Of a stretch of DNA of 18,191 nucleotides, positions 7,358 to 14,140 are shown one piece after another. The stretch spans positions 1 to 18,191 of the forward strand of contig DASUXA010000092.1 in the NCBI GenBank assembly GCA_036378155.1, given 5' to 3'. The position numbers and the translations under genes were made by a program. The stretch is from DASUXA01 sp036378155. Lineage in GTDB: Bacteria > Actinomycetota > Actinomycetes > Mycobacteriales > Micromonosporaceae. The notes beneath the pieces were generated by a model, which worked only from the letters and a program-made list of their open reading frames with translations, did not search any database and was not told the origin of the DNA. Every line of letters starts with the position of its first letter. Position 1 is the first letter of the stretch.

Positions 7358-8709
7358 GACGGGTCCACCTCCGGGATGCCGTCACCCAGGGCCGGACGCG
7401 GGACGTCGAGGTCGAACAGTTCCCGCAGCAGCACCGTGTACCGGTCGCCGCCCGGTCCGGCGGCGAGCTGTCGAGCCCGTACCGTCGGGGCGTGCAGCAG
7501 CCGTTGCACCACCCGGTGGAAGGCGTGGCTCACCTCGGCCCGCTGCTCGTCGGTCAGGTCGGGGCAGCGCTGGGCGAGCCGGCGCAACTCCTGCCCGACC
7601 AGTTCCTCGGCGCGGGCGCGCAGCGCCGCCACGGTGGGAGCCACCTCGGTGCCGCGCAGCCAGCTCAGGAACCCGTCGACCTCGGCGGTCACGATCGCCT
7701 CGACGGCGGCCGCCTCGGACGCCGCGCTGCGCTGCGGCTCGTCGCCGGTACGCAGCGCCTCGCCGAGCTGCTCGATGTCGATGAGGACCACGCCGGGCAG
7801 GTCGGACACGGCGGGATCGACGTCACGCGGTACCGCGAGGTCGAGGATCACCAGGGGACGCCCGGCGGCAGCGACCCGGTCGACGTCGAGCACGTGACCG
7901 GACGACGCGGTGGCGCAGATCACCAGGTCCACGCCTGGCAGTACGGCGGACAGCTCGTCGAACGGCACGGTGCGGGCACCGTAGTTGACCGCCAGTCGCG
8001 ACGCCCGTTCCACGCCCCGGTTGACGACCGTGAGCGGACCCGCGCCGAGCCGGTGCACGGTGGCGAGCGCCAGCGAACCCATCGCCCCGGCGCCGACCAC
8101 GACCGCCGGGTGACCGGCGAGCGCCCCGGCGGGACCGCTTCCGGTCACCGGCGCGTCCGGTTCGGCACCGGGCGGGGTCAGCTCGCGTACCGCGAGGTCC
8201 AGCGCGGCGGTCACGATGCTCTGCCCGGCGCGGTCGATCCCGGTCTCGGCGTGTGCCCGCTTGCCGACCCGCAGCGCCTGCTGCATCAGCTCGTGCAGGG
8301 TGCGCCCGGCGGCGTCGTGCTCGGCGGCCAGGGTGTACGCGTCGCGCAGCTGACCGAGGATCTGCGCCTCGCCGACCACCATCGAGTCCAGTCCGGCGGC
8401 GACCCGGAACGCGTGTCGTACCGCGTCGACGCCGTAGTGCACGTACAGGTGCGGCGCGAGATCGGTGGGGGCGCAACCGGCGCGCGCCGCGAGCACCGCC
8501 GCCACGTCGGACAGCCCGCCGTGGAAGGCGACCACGCCCGCGTACACCTCGACGCGGTTGCACGTCGACAGCACGACCGCCTCGTCCACGTACGCCTGGG
8601 CGAGCAGCTGACCGAGCAGGGCGGGCGTCTGGCCAGCCGGTACCGCGAGCCGCTCCAGCAGGGTGACCGGAGCGGTCCGGAACGACACTCCGACGACGAT
8701 GAGATTCAC
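7354..8709 (-). CDS. hemA: Glutamyl-tRNA reductase
   Basis: This 451-residue, NADPH-dependent enzyme reduces glutamyl-tRNA to glutamate-1-semialdehyde, the first committed step of C5-pathway heme synthesis. The catalytic Cys50 is in LSTCNRVEVY, DSMVVGEAQILGQL (108-121) is the family signature, and GAGAMG (206-211) is the nucleotide-binding loop. The C-terminal dimerisation helices (about 340-420) are present. A Pro/Gly/Ala-rich insert at about 178-200 precedes the Rossmann domain. It starts with GTG at 8709, overlapping the rex stop by 4 nt (GTGA). Its presence shows that this organism makes aminolevulinate from glutamate. Confidence 0.97.
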   Translation of the reverse strand: MNLIVVGVSFRTAPVTLLERLAVPAGQTPALLGQLLAQAYVDEAVVLSTCNRVEVYAGVVAFHGGLSDVAAVLAARAGCAPTDLAPHLYVHYGVDAVRHAFRVAAGLDSMVVGEAQILGQLRDAYTLAAEHDAAGRTLHELMQQALRVGKRAHAETGIDRAGQSIVTAALDLAVRELTPPGAEPDAPVTGSGPAGALAGHPAVVVGAGAMGSLALATVHRLGAGPLTVVNRGVERASRLAVNYGARTVPFDELSAVLPGVDLVICATASSGHVLDVDRVAAAGRPLVILDLAVPRDVDPAVSDLPGVVLIDIEQLGEALRTGDEPQRSAASEAAAVEAIVTAEVDGFLSWLRGTEVAPTVAALRARAEELVGQELRRLAQRCPDLTDEQRAEVSHAFHRVVQRLLHAPTVRARQLAAGPGGDRYTVLLRELFDLDVPRPALGDGIPEVDPS

Positions 8710-9530
8710 GTGCCAACCGCCTCCTGGGCGGGCCCGAGCCCGGTACGCCCGGCCGATCGGGACTTGCGGCGCAGCTCGTCGCCGGACGTCGCAGTGGCGG
8801 GGGCGCGCCCGCCGGCCGCGTCGACGCCGGACGAACCGCCGGGCAGCGCGGTCAGCGAGGCCTTGCGGTGCTCATGGAAGGACAGGATCTGCAGCTCAAT
8901 AGCCAGGTCAACCTTACGCACGTCGACGCCGTCAGGCACATTCAGCACGCATGGGGCGAAGTTGAGGATGCTGGTCACGCCCGCCGCGACGAGTTGGTCC
9001 GCGACGAGTTGGGCGGCGCTCGCCGGGGTCGCGATCACCGCGATCGAGATCGACTCCTCGGCGACCACTCGGGGCAGTTCGTCGACGTGCCGGATGACCA
9101 GCCCGTCGATGGTCTCGCCGACGCGCGACTCGTCCGCGTCGAAAAGCGCCGCGATGTGGAAGCCGCGCGAGCTGAATCCCGCGTACCGCGCCAAGGCGTG
9201 ACCGAGGTTACCGACACCGACCAGAGCGACCGCCCGGTGCTGGCTGAGACCCAGCACGTACTCGATGATCTCGATGAGCAGCGCGACGTCGTACCCGACG
9301 CCCCGGGTGCCGTTGGAACCCAGGTACGACAGGTCCTTGCGCAGCTTCGCGGAGTTGACGCCCGCCGCCGCGGCGAGCGCCTCGCTGGAGATGGTGTCGT
9401 GCCCGGCTTCCGCGAGGTGGTGCAGCGCACGCAGATATTCCGGGAGCCGGGCGACCGTGGCCTTCGGAAGATCCGGGAGGTCCGCAGCGTCAGGTATGGC
9501 GGGCGACTGACCGTTGCGCTGCTGGCTCAT
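8706..9530 (-). CDS. rex: Redox-sensing transcriptional repressor Rex
   Basis: Rex is a dimeric repressor that binds DNA when NADH/NAD+ is low and releases it when NADH rises. From ATG 9530 it has 274 residues: winged helix at about 23-80 (VNSAKLRKDLSYLG is the recognition region), NAD(H)-binding Rossmann domain with VALVGVGNLG (101-110) and FDADESRVG (130-138), and a terminal domain-swap helix IELQILSFHE (211-220). About 50 residues of Ala/Gly-rich tail extend beyond the usual end. The ATG at 9530 has GGAG four nt upstream and matches the start of Streptomyces Rex. In-frame ATG 9548 and GTG 9569 are alternatives. It heads the heme operon and probably represses itself through the operator at 9630-9647. 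Confidence 0.96.
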   Translation of the reverse strand: MSQQRNGQSPAIPDAADLPDLPKATVARLPEYLRALHHLAEAGHDTISSEALAAAAGVNSAKLRKDLSYLGSNGTRGVGYDVALLIEIIEYVLGLSQHRAVALVGVGNLGHALARYAGFSSRGFHIAALFDADESRVGETIDGLVIRHVDELPRVVAEESISIAVIATPASAAQLVADQLVAAGVTSILNFAPCVLNVPDGVDVRKVDLAIELQILSFHEHRKASLTALPGGSSGVDAAGGRAPATATSGDELRRKSRSAGRTGLGPAQEAVGT

Positions 9531-9610
9531 CTGACTCCGTGCCGACATCCTGGGCGAATCCGCGTCCACGGTGATATTGCCCGGGACGCGGGGGTGTGCT
9601 AGCGGGGGCC

Positions 9611-9629
9611 GCGCCTACAGACTAGGCGC
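9611..9629. repeat. Perfect 7-bp inverted repeat over the rex -10 region
   Basis: GCGCCTACAGACTAGGCGC has 7-bp arms and a 5-nt centre. It directly abuts the Rex operator and contains the proposed -10 hexamer. It could be a second protein-binding site or a hairpin at the very 5' end of the rex mRNA. Confidence 0.45.
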
Positions 9630-9647
9630 TTGTGAAGTGCTGCACAA
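9619..9647 (-). promoter_or_regulatory. Proposed promoter of the rex-hemACDB operon
   Basis: On the minus strand TTGTGC (forward 9642-9647) and TAGTCT (forward 9619-9624) are separated by exactly 17 nt, a good sigma-70-type arrangement. Transcription would start near 9612, giving a leader of about 80 nt before ATG 9530. The -35 box and spacer lie within the Rex operator, so Rex binding should block RNA polymerase. Confidence 0.65.
9630..9647. promoter_or_regulatory. Rex operator (ROP)
   Basis: TTGTGAAGTGCTGCACAA has outer TTGTG/CACAA arms 8 nt apart, the geometry of the known Rex site TTGTGAAnnnnTTCACAA, with one deviation in the inner right half (TG for TT). It is placed upstream of rex, as in S. 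coelicolor, where Rex autoregulates rex-hemACD. Expected effect: derepression of heme synthesis at high NADH, as under low oxygen. Confidence 0.85.
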
Positions 9648-9712
9648 ATCGCGATCTTGGACAGTCGGCTCGGGTCGACACCGGTGACCTCGGGGTATGC
9701 GCCTCCGTACGG

Positions 9713-10351
9713 TCAGCCGAGGGCGAGCCGTACCGCCTCGGCAAGTGACGACGCGACCGGCAGCCCGGTCTCCCGCAGCCGCTCCGGGTGGGTGAAGCCG
9801 CCCTCGTACAGCACGGCGCGGGCGCCCACGAACGCGGCGGCGTGCGCGTCGTCCACTGAGTCGCCGATCAGTACGCAGTCGCGTCCGTCGAGCCCCAGGG
9901 CGTCGAGATGCGCGACCAGGTGCGGCGCCTTCGACCCGCCACCGACCGGGTCGCGCAGCCCGTCGACGCGCGCGAAGTGGTCCGCGATGCCGAACCGCTT
10001 CACGGTCGGCACCAGGTCGTCGTGGAACCACATGGACAGCAATGACTGGCTACCGGGCCAGTCGCGCAGCGCGTCCTCGGCGCCGGCGGACAGCGCACAT
10101 GTGGCGAGGCTCTCACCGTACGCGTCGTGGAACACCCGGTCGAGGAGCGCGAACTCGGCGTCGTCGATGCTGCGCCCGAGCACGTACCCGTAGTACTCCG
10201 AGATCGGTCGCCGGAAGTCGCGTCGGTGCTCGTCGGCGGTCACCGGGCTACCGCCCGCCGCCGCCAGCGCGCGGTTCGTCGCGGCGACCACGATGGACAG
10301 ATCGTCGAGCAGAGTTCCGTTCCAGTCCCAGACAAGGTGTGGCGTACTCAC
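9713..10351 (-). CDS. HAD-superfamily hydrolase with DxN catalytic motif
   Basis: This 212-residue protein has a phosphoglycolate-phosphatase-like HAD layout. Motif I is VWDWNGT: nucleophile Asp9 is present, but the usual second Asp is Asn11. Motif II is near Ser103-Ser106, the motif III lysine is Lys141 in GGGSKAPHL, and motif IV is LIGDSVDD (161-168). The cap domain lies between motifs I and II. The Asn may weaken phosphatase chemistry or change specificity; the same DWNGT form is, to my knowledge, common in actinobacterial members. It begins at GTG 10351; the upstream in-frame extension is not conserved in type. It lies downstream of the glutaredoxin-like gene by 25 nt and may have its own promoter. 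Confidence 0.85.
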   Translation of the reverse strand: MSTPHLVWDWNGTLLDDLSIVVAATNRALAAAGGSPVTADEHRRDFRRPISEYYGYVLGRSIDDAEFALLDRVFHDAYGESLATCALSAGAEDALRDWPGSQSLLSMWFHDDLVPTVKRFGIADHFARVDGLRDPVGGGSKAPHLVAHLDALGLDGRDCVLIGDSVDDAHAAAFVGARAVLYEGGFTHPERLRETGLPVASSLAEAVRLALG

Positions 10352-10358
10352 GCCCAAC

Positions 10359-10378
10359 ACCTTAGAACCGCACGGTTC
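10359..10378 (-). promoter_or_regulatory. Candidate leaderless promoter with adjacent palindrome
   Basis: TAAGGT on the minus strand (forward 10359-10364) lies seven nt before the GTG at 10351, the spacing of a leaderless start. Immediately upstream is the palindrome GAACCGCACGGTTC (10365-10378, 6-bp arms). It overlaps the last bases of the glutaredoxin-like gene and sits where a repressor would cover the spacer. No good -35 is seen. Confidence 0.35.
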
Positions 10379-10619
10379 ACGCTCCCAGATCACGCAACAG
10401 CCGCGTTTCCTCGACCCGCCAGTAGCCGTGCTCACGACCGTCCAGCAGGATCACCGGGAGCCGGTCGCCGTACTCGCGCTCCAACTCCAGGTCGCCTTCC
10501 ACGTCGACCTCGGTCCATGCCTCGCCGGACGCGGCGGCGACCCGGTCCATCGCCGCCCTCGCCTCCTCGCACAGATGGCAGCCGGGCCGGGTGAGCAGGG
10601 TCAATCGCGGGTCACTCAT
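10377..10619 (-). CDS. Glutaredoxin-like thioredoxin-fold protein (DUF836 type)
   Basis: This is an 80-residue protein with the redox motif CHLC (Cys14, Cys17) in LTRPGCHLCEEA, and a probable cis-proline, Pro55, in RLPVILLDG. That is the minimal thioredoxin fold of the small glutaredoxin-like family. The ATG at 10619 overlaps the end of the acyl-CoA synthetase gene by 8 nt (ATGAGTGA), so the two are probably translated together. Its position near rex suits a role in thiol redox balance, possibly with mycothiol, but no partner is shown by sequence. Confidence 0.88.
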   Translation of the reverse strand: MSDPRLTLLTRPGCHLCEEARAAMDRVAAASGEAWTEVDVEGDLELEREYGDRLPVILLDGREHGYWRVEETRLLRDLGA

Positions 10620-12204
10620 CGCCGGGTCCCCCACGCAGCACCGTCTTGCGGACCTTCCCGATCGGCGAGTGCGGCAGCTTCGGCACGAACTCGATCGCGG
10701 TCGGGCACTTGTACCGGGCGAGGTTGCGCTCGCAGTAGCCGAGCAGGTCCTCGGTGGTCACGTCGCCGACCGTGACGACGTACGCCTTGACGGTCTGTCC
10801 GGTGTACGGGTGGGGCACCCCGACCGCCGCCGCCTCGGCGACCGCCGGATGGCTGGTCAGCACCTTCTCCACCTCGTTCGGGTACACGTTGAACCCGTTC
10901 ACCAGGATCAGCTCGCCGATCCGGTCGACCAGGAACAGGTCGCCGTCGGCGTCGGCGTACGCCACGTCGCCGGTCGCCCACCAGCCGTCGGCGTCGGGTC
11001 CGCCGCGCCCGTCCGGCCAGTACCCGGAGAACAGGTTCGGTCCGCGTACCACGATCTCGCCCGGGTCGGTGCCCGGCGACCCCTGGGCGAGGTCGTCGAG
11101 GTCCTCCTCGTCCAGCCCGATGTCCTCGCCCGCCGCGTTGACCAGTCGCAACTCGACGTCGGGGATGGGTCGACCGATCGAGCCGGCTTTCGGTACCGGG
11201 CTCGCCAAGGTCGAGGTCAGCACGGGGGCGGTCTCGGTCAGCCCGTACCCCTCGAACACGTGGTGGCTGGTCGCGTCCAGGAAACGCCGCGAGGCGTCGG
11301 GGTCCAGGGGCGCCGCGCCGGAGACGACCATGCGTACCGAGCCGAACCGGTCGCCCGGATCCGGCAGCAGCGACCAGGCGACCACCATCGGCGGTACCCC
11401 GATCACCGCGGTCACCTGGTGCCGGCCGATCAGGTCGGCGGTGTCCGCCGGGTCGAACCGCTCCACCAGCACCCCGGTCGCGCCGTGGTATGCCACCGCG
11501 CCGAGCCCCGAGTTGAGGCCGTACGCGTGGAACAGCGGCAGGGCGAGCAGCATCACGTCGTCGCCGGTGAACGGGGTCGGCTCGATCGCGGCGAGTTGGA
11601 CGTGGTTGGCGATCAGCGCGCGGTGGGTGAGCATCGCGCCCTTCGGGTCGCCTTCGGTGCCCGAGGTGTACAGCAGGACCGCCAGATCCTCCCCGCCGGT
11701 GGACGCGTCGACCTGGTCCTCGCCCGACGCGTACAACTCGGACCAGCGCCGCGCGTCGGACGACGGGGAGGCGCCGAGGGTGTACCGGTGCGCGAGCGCG
11801 GGCAGGTCGGCGGCGACCGGAGCCAGCGCGTCGACGACCTCGGGCGTGCCCAGCAGTACCGACGCCCCCGAGTCGCGCAGCACGTGACGCAGTTCGCGGG
11901 TGGTGTAGCCGGGGTTGACCGGTACCGCGACCAGCCCGGCGCGCAGCACGCCGAAGTACGCCTCGGCGAACTCGGGGACGCTGGGCAGCGCGATCGCGAC
12001 GCGCGCCGGCGCGCCGCCGTCGGTCGACCCGAGGGCGAGGCGGACCAACCCGCGTGCCACCGCATCGACCTTCGCATCCAGGTCGGACCAGGTCAGTGCG
12101 CGGTCCTGCCAGATCAGCGCGGCGCGGGCGGGTCGCGTCGCGGCGGCTCGGCGGACAAGATCAGCGAGGTTGTGTGGCTCCCGCACGGACGCCGAGTCTT
12201 CCAC
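10612..12204 (-). CDS. AMP-dependent acyl-CoA synthetase/ligase
   Basis: This 530-residue ANL-superfamily enzyme activates a carboxylate (likely a fatty acid) with ATP, then forms the CoA thioester. Motifs in order: P-loop YTSGTEGDPKG (179-189, with Glu for the usual second Thr), YGLTET (320-325), TGD (411-413), the hinge region DRIGELILVNGFNVYPNEVE (427-446), and catalytic Lys517 in SPIGKVRK near the C-terminus. The chain-length preference cannot be read from the sequence. The start is uncertain: GTG 12204 (GGGAGG about 15 nt upstream) or GTG 12186. It is the first gene of the group leading to the glutaredoxin-like gene. Confidence 0.92.
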   Translation of the reverse strand: MEDSASVREPHNLADLVRRAAATRPARAALIWQDRALTWSDLDAKVDAVARGLVRLALGSTDGGAPARVAIALPSVPEFAEAYFGVLRAGLVAVPVNPGYTTRELRHVLRDSGASVLLGTPEVVDALAPVAADLPALAHRYTLGASPSSDARRWSELYASGEDQVDASTGGEDLAVLLYTSGTEGDPKGAMLTHRALIANHVQLAAIEPTPFTGDDVMLLALPLFHAYGLNSGLGAVAYHGATGVLVERFDPADTADLIGRHQVTAVIGVPPMVVAWSLLPDPGDRFGSVRMVVSGAAPLDPDASRRFLDATSHHVFEGYGLTETAPVLTSTLASPVPKAGSIGRPIPDVELRLVNAAGEDIGLDEEDLDDLAQGSPGTDPGEIVVRGPNLFSGYWPDGRGGPDADGWWATGDVAYADADGDLFLVDRIGELILVNGFNVYPNEVEKVLTSHPAVAEAAAVGVPHPYTGQTVKAYVVTVGDVTTEDLLGYCERNLARYKCPTAIEFVPKLPHSPIGKVRKTVLRGGPGDE

Positions 12205-12540
12205 ATACCGGCGAATTTGACCTCCCCCCAGACGCCCGGCGCGTGTCGACCGGCGGCGGGGTCCGACGGGGTCGACGGGTGCCGGTCGACGCGACGGCCC
12301 GGGGCCTTTCGCACGCTCGACGGAGCGTGGATCGCGGGGTCGGTCTCGGGCCAGCCCGACGCGGGTTCGTGCCGGATCGGGATACCTGGTTCCTCTGGTC
12401 GATATGTCGCTCTTGCTGTTATCCGTACCAGTTGCTCCTGCGCCGAAATGCGTGCGGGACCAGGAGCGGCGGCGCCAAGCATGACGACGACCAATGCGAC
12501 CTGTACTGTCGTATTTGCCGCTTTTTGTCGCGCCCAAGCA

Positions 12541-12557
12541 TCGGACAACATGTCCGA
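12541..12557. promoter_or_regulatory. 17-bp palindrome, operator candidate
   Basis: TCGGACAACATGTCCGA has perfect 7-bp arms around a 3-nt centre. It lies mid-way in the divergent region, about 140 nt before the bldN leader ORF and 340 nt before the acyl-CoA synthetase. Its size fits a dimeric repressor such as a TetR-family protein. The cognate regulator is unknown. Confidence 0.45.
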
Positions 12558-12613
12558 CGGGTACCAGCCGCCGACAGAAATACTTCGCCTCTCAGTAACA
12601 GAGTCCGCACGAG

Positions 12614-12654
12614 CGGGTGATGTCGGCTCTATCATCGCAGGGTCGGCTCACCCG
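12614..12654 (+). promoter_or_regulatory. Candidate promoter for the bldN leader, flanked by an inverted repeat
   Basis: TATCAT at 12630-12635 is a good -10 hexamer, which would start transcription near 12642. It is bracketed by CGGGTGA (12614-12620) and TCACCCG (12648-12654), an exact 7-bp inverted repeat. GTGA/TCAC half-sites recall BldD, a known repressor of bldN in Streptomyces, but the 27-nt separation does not match the compact BldD box. The -35 is weak. Confidence 0.35.
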
Positions 12655-12695
12655 TTTTCGCCGTGACTCGACACCCCTCACCCGAGGAGGCCTCG

Positions 12696-13166
12696 ATGTC
12701 CGATTTCGGATCGAGCGAGCACCTCACGGGCGTGGGTCGGAATCGCGTACGTGTCCTGAGCACGGCGGTGTCCCCCCGCGCCGCCGAGCCACGCCGCACA
12801 GACGTGGCGGCCCGGACGCGCGGAGGAGGAGCAAGTGAGGCAATCCCGCCAGGAATCCATTGCTCAGGGGGCATCGTGAGCGCGAGGAGTGCAGCGAAGC
12901 GGAGCCCCGCAGCCGCGAACAAAGCCGGCACCGTGAGCGCGAGGAGTGCAGCGAAGCGGAGCCACGCAGCCGCGAACAAAGCCGGCACCGTGAGCGCGAG
13001 GAGTACAGCGAAGCGGAGCCCCGCAGCCGCGAACAAAGCCGGCACCGTGAACGCGAGGAGTGCAGCGAAGCGGAGCCCCGCAGCCGCGAACCAATGGGGT
13101 AACCCGAGCGCGAGGAGTGCAGCGAAGCGCAGCCCCGCAGCCGCGAACGAAGGTGGGGCGGCGTGA
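12696..13166 (+). CDS. Possible leader ORF containing the 57-bp repeats (hypothetical)
   Basis: The ATG has a strong GGAGG five nt upstream. The 156-residue frame begins MSDFGSSEHLTGVGRNRVRV and from residue 61 consists of 19-residue repeats of the form VSARSAAKRSPAAANKAGT, rich in Ala, Ser, Lys and Arg. The stop overlaps the bldN GTG by 4 nt (GTGA), a coupling arrangement. Against it: third-position GC is clearly lower than in neighbouring genes, the repeat is open in nearly every frame, and I recognise no homologue. It may be a translated leader, or only a leader RNA with a chance ORF. Confidence 0.35.
   Translation: MSDFGSSEHLTGVGRNRVRVLSTAVSPRAAEPRRTDVAARTRGGGASEAIPPGIHCSGGIVSARSAAKRSPAAANKAGTVSARSAAKRSHAAANKAGTVSARSTAKRSPAAANKAGTVNARSAAKRSPAAANQWGNPSARSAAKRSPAAANEGGAA
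12876..13160 (+). repeat. Five tandem copies of a 57-bp repeat in front of bldN
   Basis: Units begin at 12876, 12933, 12990, 13047 and 13104. Units 2 and 3 each differ from unit 1 by one base. Units 4 and 5 keep the 45-nt core, with few changes, but end differently. The core runs from GAGCGCGAGGAGTGCAGCG to GCAGCCGCGAAC, and the linker in units 1-3 is AAAGCCGGCACC. The last copy ends in an AAGGTGG that acts as the bldN ribosome-binding site, ten nt or so before the GTG. Near-identity of copies 1-3 implies recent duplication. GC-rich repeats of this style occur in other actinomycete intergenic regions as far as I recall. Confidence 0.95.
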
Positions 13167-14140
13167 GCGCGTACGAGATGACCGGCCGTGATCCGCACGA
13201 CCCACGGCTCGCGCTCGCCGACGGGCTGGCGGCGCTCGGATCGGCGGTCCAGGTCCTCGCCGGGGCGCTGGGCGGCGACACGCGTACGACTCGCACCCGA
13301 CCGCACGACAACTCGTCGCCCCGGCACGGCGCGGCAGGCACGGCGAACCGGACGCAGGAGCGGCTGCTGCCGTCCAGTCGACGCCCGGTGCGCGACGGGG
13401 ACCGCGACGCGACGCTCGATGCGGGCAGCGTCGACGCGGTCGCGGCGGAACCCGCGGTCGACGACGTACCGACCCAGGTCATCGAACTCAACGACGCGCC
13501 GACGGCGGTCATGCAGAGGATCGACGAGGCTGCGGGACCGTCGGGCGGGTTCCCGGACCGGCCCGATCCGAGCGACGCCGCCGCCGAGGTGTGGGCGCTG
13601 GTCGAGCGGGCCAAGGCGGGCGACGGCGAGGCGTTCGGGCTGATCTACGACCGGTACGTCGAAACCGTTTTCCGGTTCATCTACTTCCGGGTCGGCAACC
13701 GGCAGTTGGCGGAGGACCTGACCAGCGACACGTTCCTGCGGGCGCTCAAGCGCATCGGCAGTTTCACCTGGCAGGGTCGCGACCTGGGCGCGTGGCTGGT
13801 CACGATCGCCCGCAACCTGGTCGCGGACCACTTCAAGTCGGGACGGTACCGCCTCGAAGTGACGACGGGTGACGTGCTCGACGCGGATCGCGAAGACGGG
13901 GGTCCGGAGGGCAGCCCGGAAGCTGCCGTGGTCGACCACATCACGAACGTCACTCTGTTGACCGCGGTGAAGCAGCTGAACCCGGAGCAGCAGGAATGCA
14001 TTGTGCTGCGGTTCCTGCAGGGTTTCTCGGTCGCCGAGACGGCACAGGCGATGGGTAAGAACGAGGGGGCGATCAAAGCGCTGCAGTACCGTGCCGTCCG
14101 CACTCTTGCCCGGCTGCTACCCGAGGGCTTCCAACCGTGA
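13163..14140 (+). CDS. bldN: BldN-family ECF RNA polymerase sigma factor
   Basis: This 325-residue protein closely resembles S. coelicolor BldN, the sigma factor needed for aerial development. Sigma region 2 spans about 145-225 (AFGLIYDRYVETVFRFIYFR, EDLTSDTFLRALKRI, WLVTIARNLVADHFKS). A conserved linker RLEVTTGDVLDA follows, and region 4 spans about 262-320 (LNPEQQECIVLRFLQGFSVA, MGKNEGAIKALQYRAVRTLA). About 140 residues precede region 2, longer than the pro-sequence described for Streptomyces BldN, and are mostly low-complexity apart from a short Leu/Ala helix at 17-37. The GTG at 13163 has AAGGTGG upstream. The rsbN-like gene follows, as in Streptomyces. Confidence 0.9.
   Translation: MSAYEMTGRDPHDPRLALADGLAALGSAVQVLAGALGGDTRTTRTRPHDNSSPRHGAAGTANRTQERLLPSSRRPVRDGDRDATLDAGSVDAVAAEPAVDDVPTQVIELNDAPTAVMQRIDEAAGPSGGFPDRPDPSDAAAEVWALVERAKAGDGEAFGLIYDRYVETVFRFIYFRVGNRQLAEDLTSDTFLRALKRIGSFTWQGRDLGAWLVTIARNLVADHFKSGRYRLEVTTGDVLDADREDGGPEGSPEAAVVDHITNVTLLTAVKQLNPEQQECIVLRFLQGFSVAETAQAMGKNEGAIKALQYRAVRTLARLLPEGFQP

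Larger units (their letters stand above)
12205..12695. other. Divergent intergenic region, relatively AT-richer
   Basis: No reliable gene is seen in these 491 nt. From about 12400 to 12640 the GC content falls to roughly 53-63%, well below the genes around it, as expected of a promoter region. It should hold the promoters of the minus-strand acyl-CoA synthetase group and of the plus-strand bldN leader. It contains two inverted repeats described separately. The reverse-strand ORF across it (12114-12635) has a signal-peptide-like stretch but poor codon bias, and it overlaps the synthetase gene, so it is not called. Confidence 0.6.

Noticed and set aside
12114..12635. Reverse-strand ORF with a signal-peptide-like segment (VQVALVVVMLGAAA)
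   Set aside because: Codon bias is poor, there is no convincing ribosome-binding site or recognisable domain, and it overlaps the start of the acyl-CoA synthetase gene by about 90 nt.
12400..12640. Horizontally acquired fragment, suggested by lower GC
   Set aside because: It is short, intergenic and has no mobile-element remains; promoter regions in high-GC genomes are normally AT-richer.
12876..13160. CRISPR array
   Set aside because: The copies are contiguous, with no unique spacers of uniform length, and there are no cas genes nearby.
12632..13939. Long reverse-strand ORFs across the repeats and bldN
   Set aside because: They are antisense to a well-recognised sigma factor. The repeat has no stop codons in most frames because of its composition.
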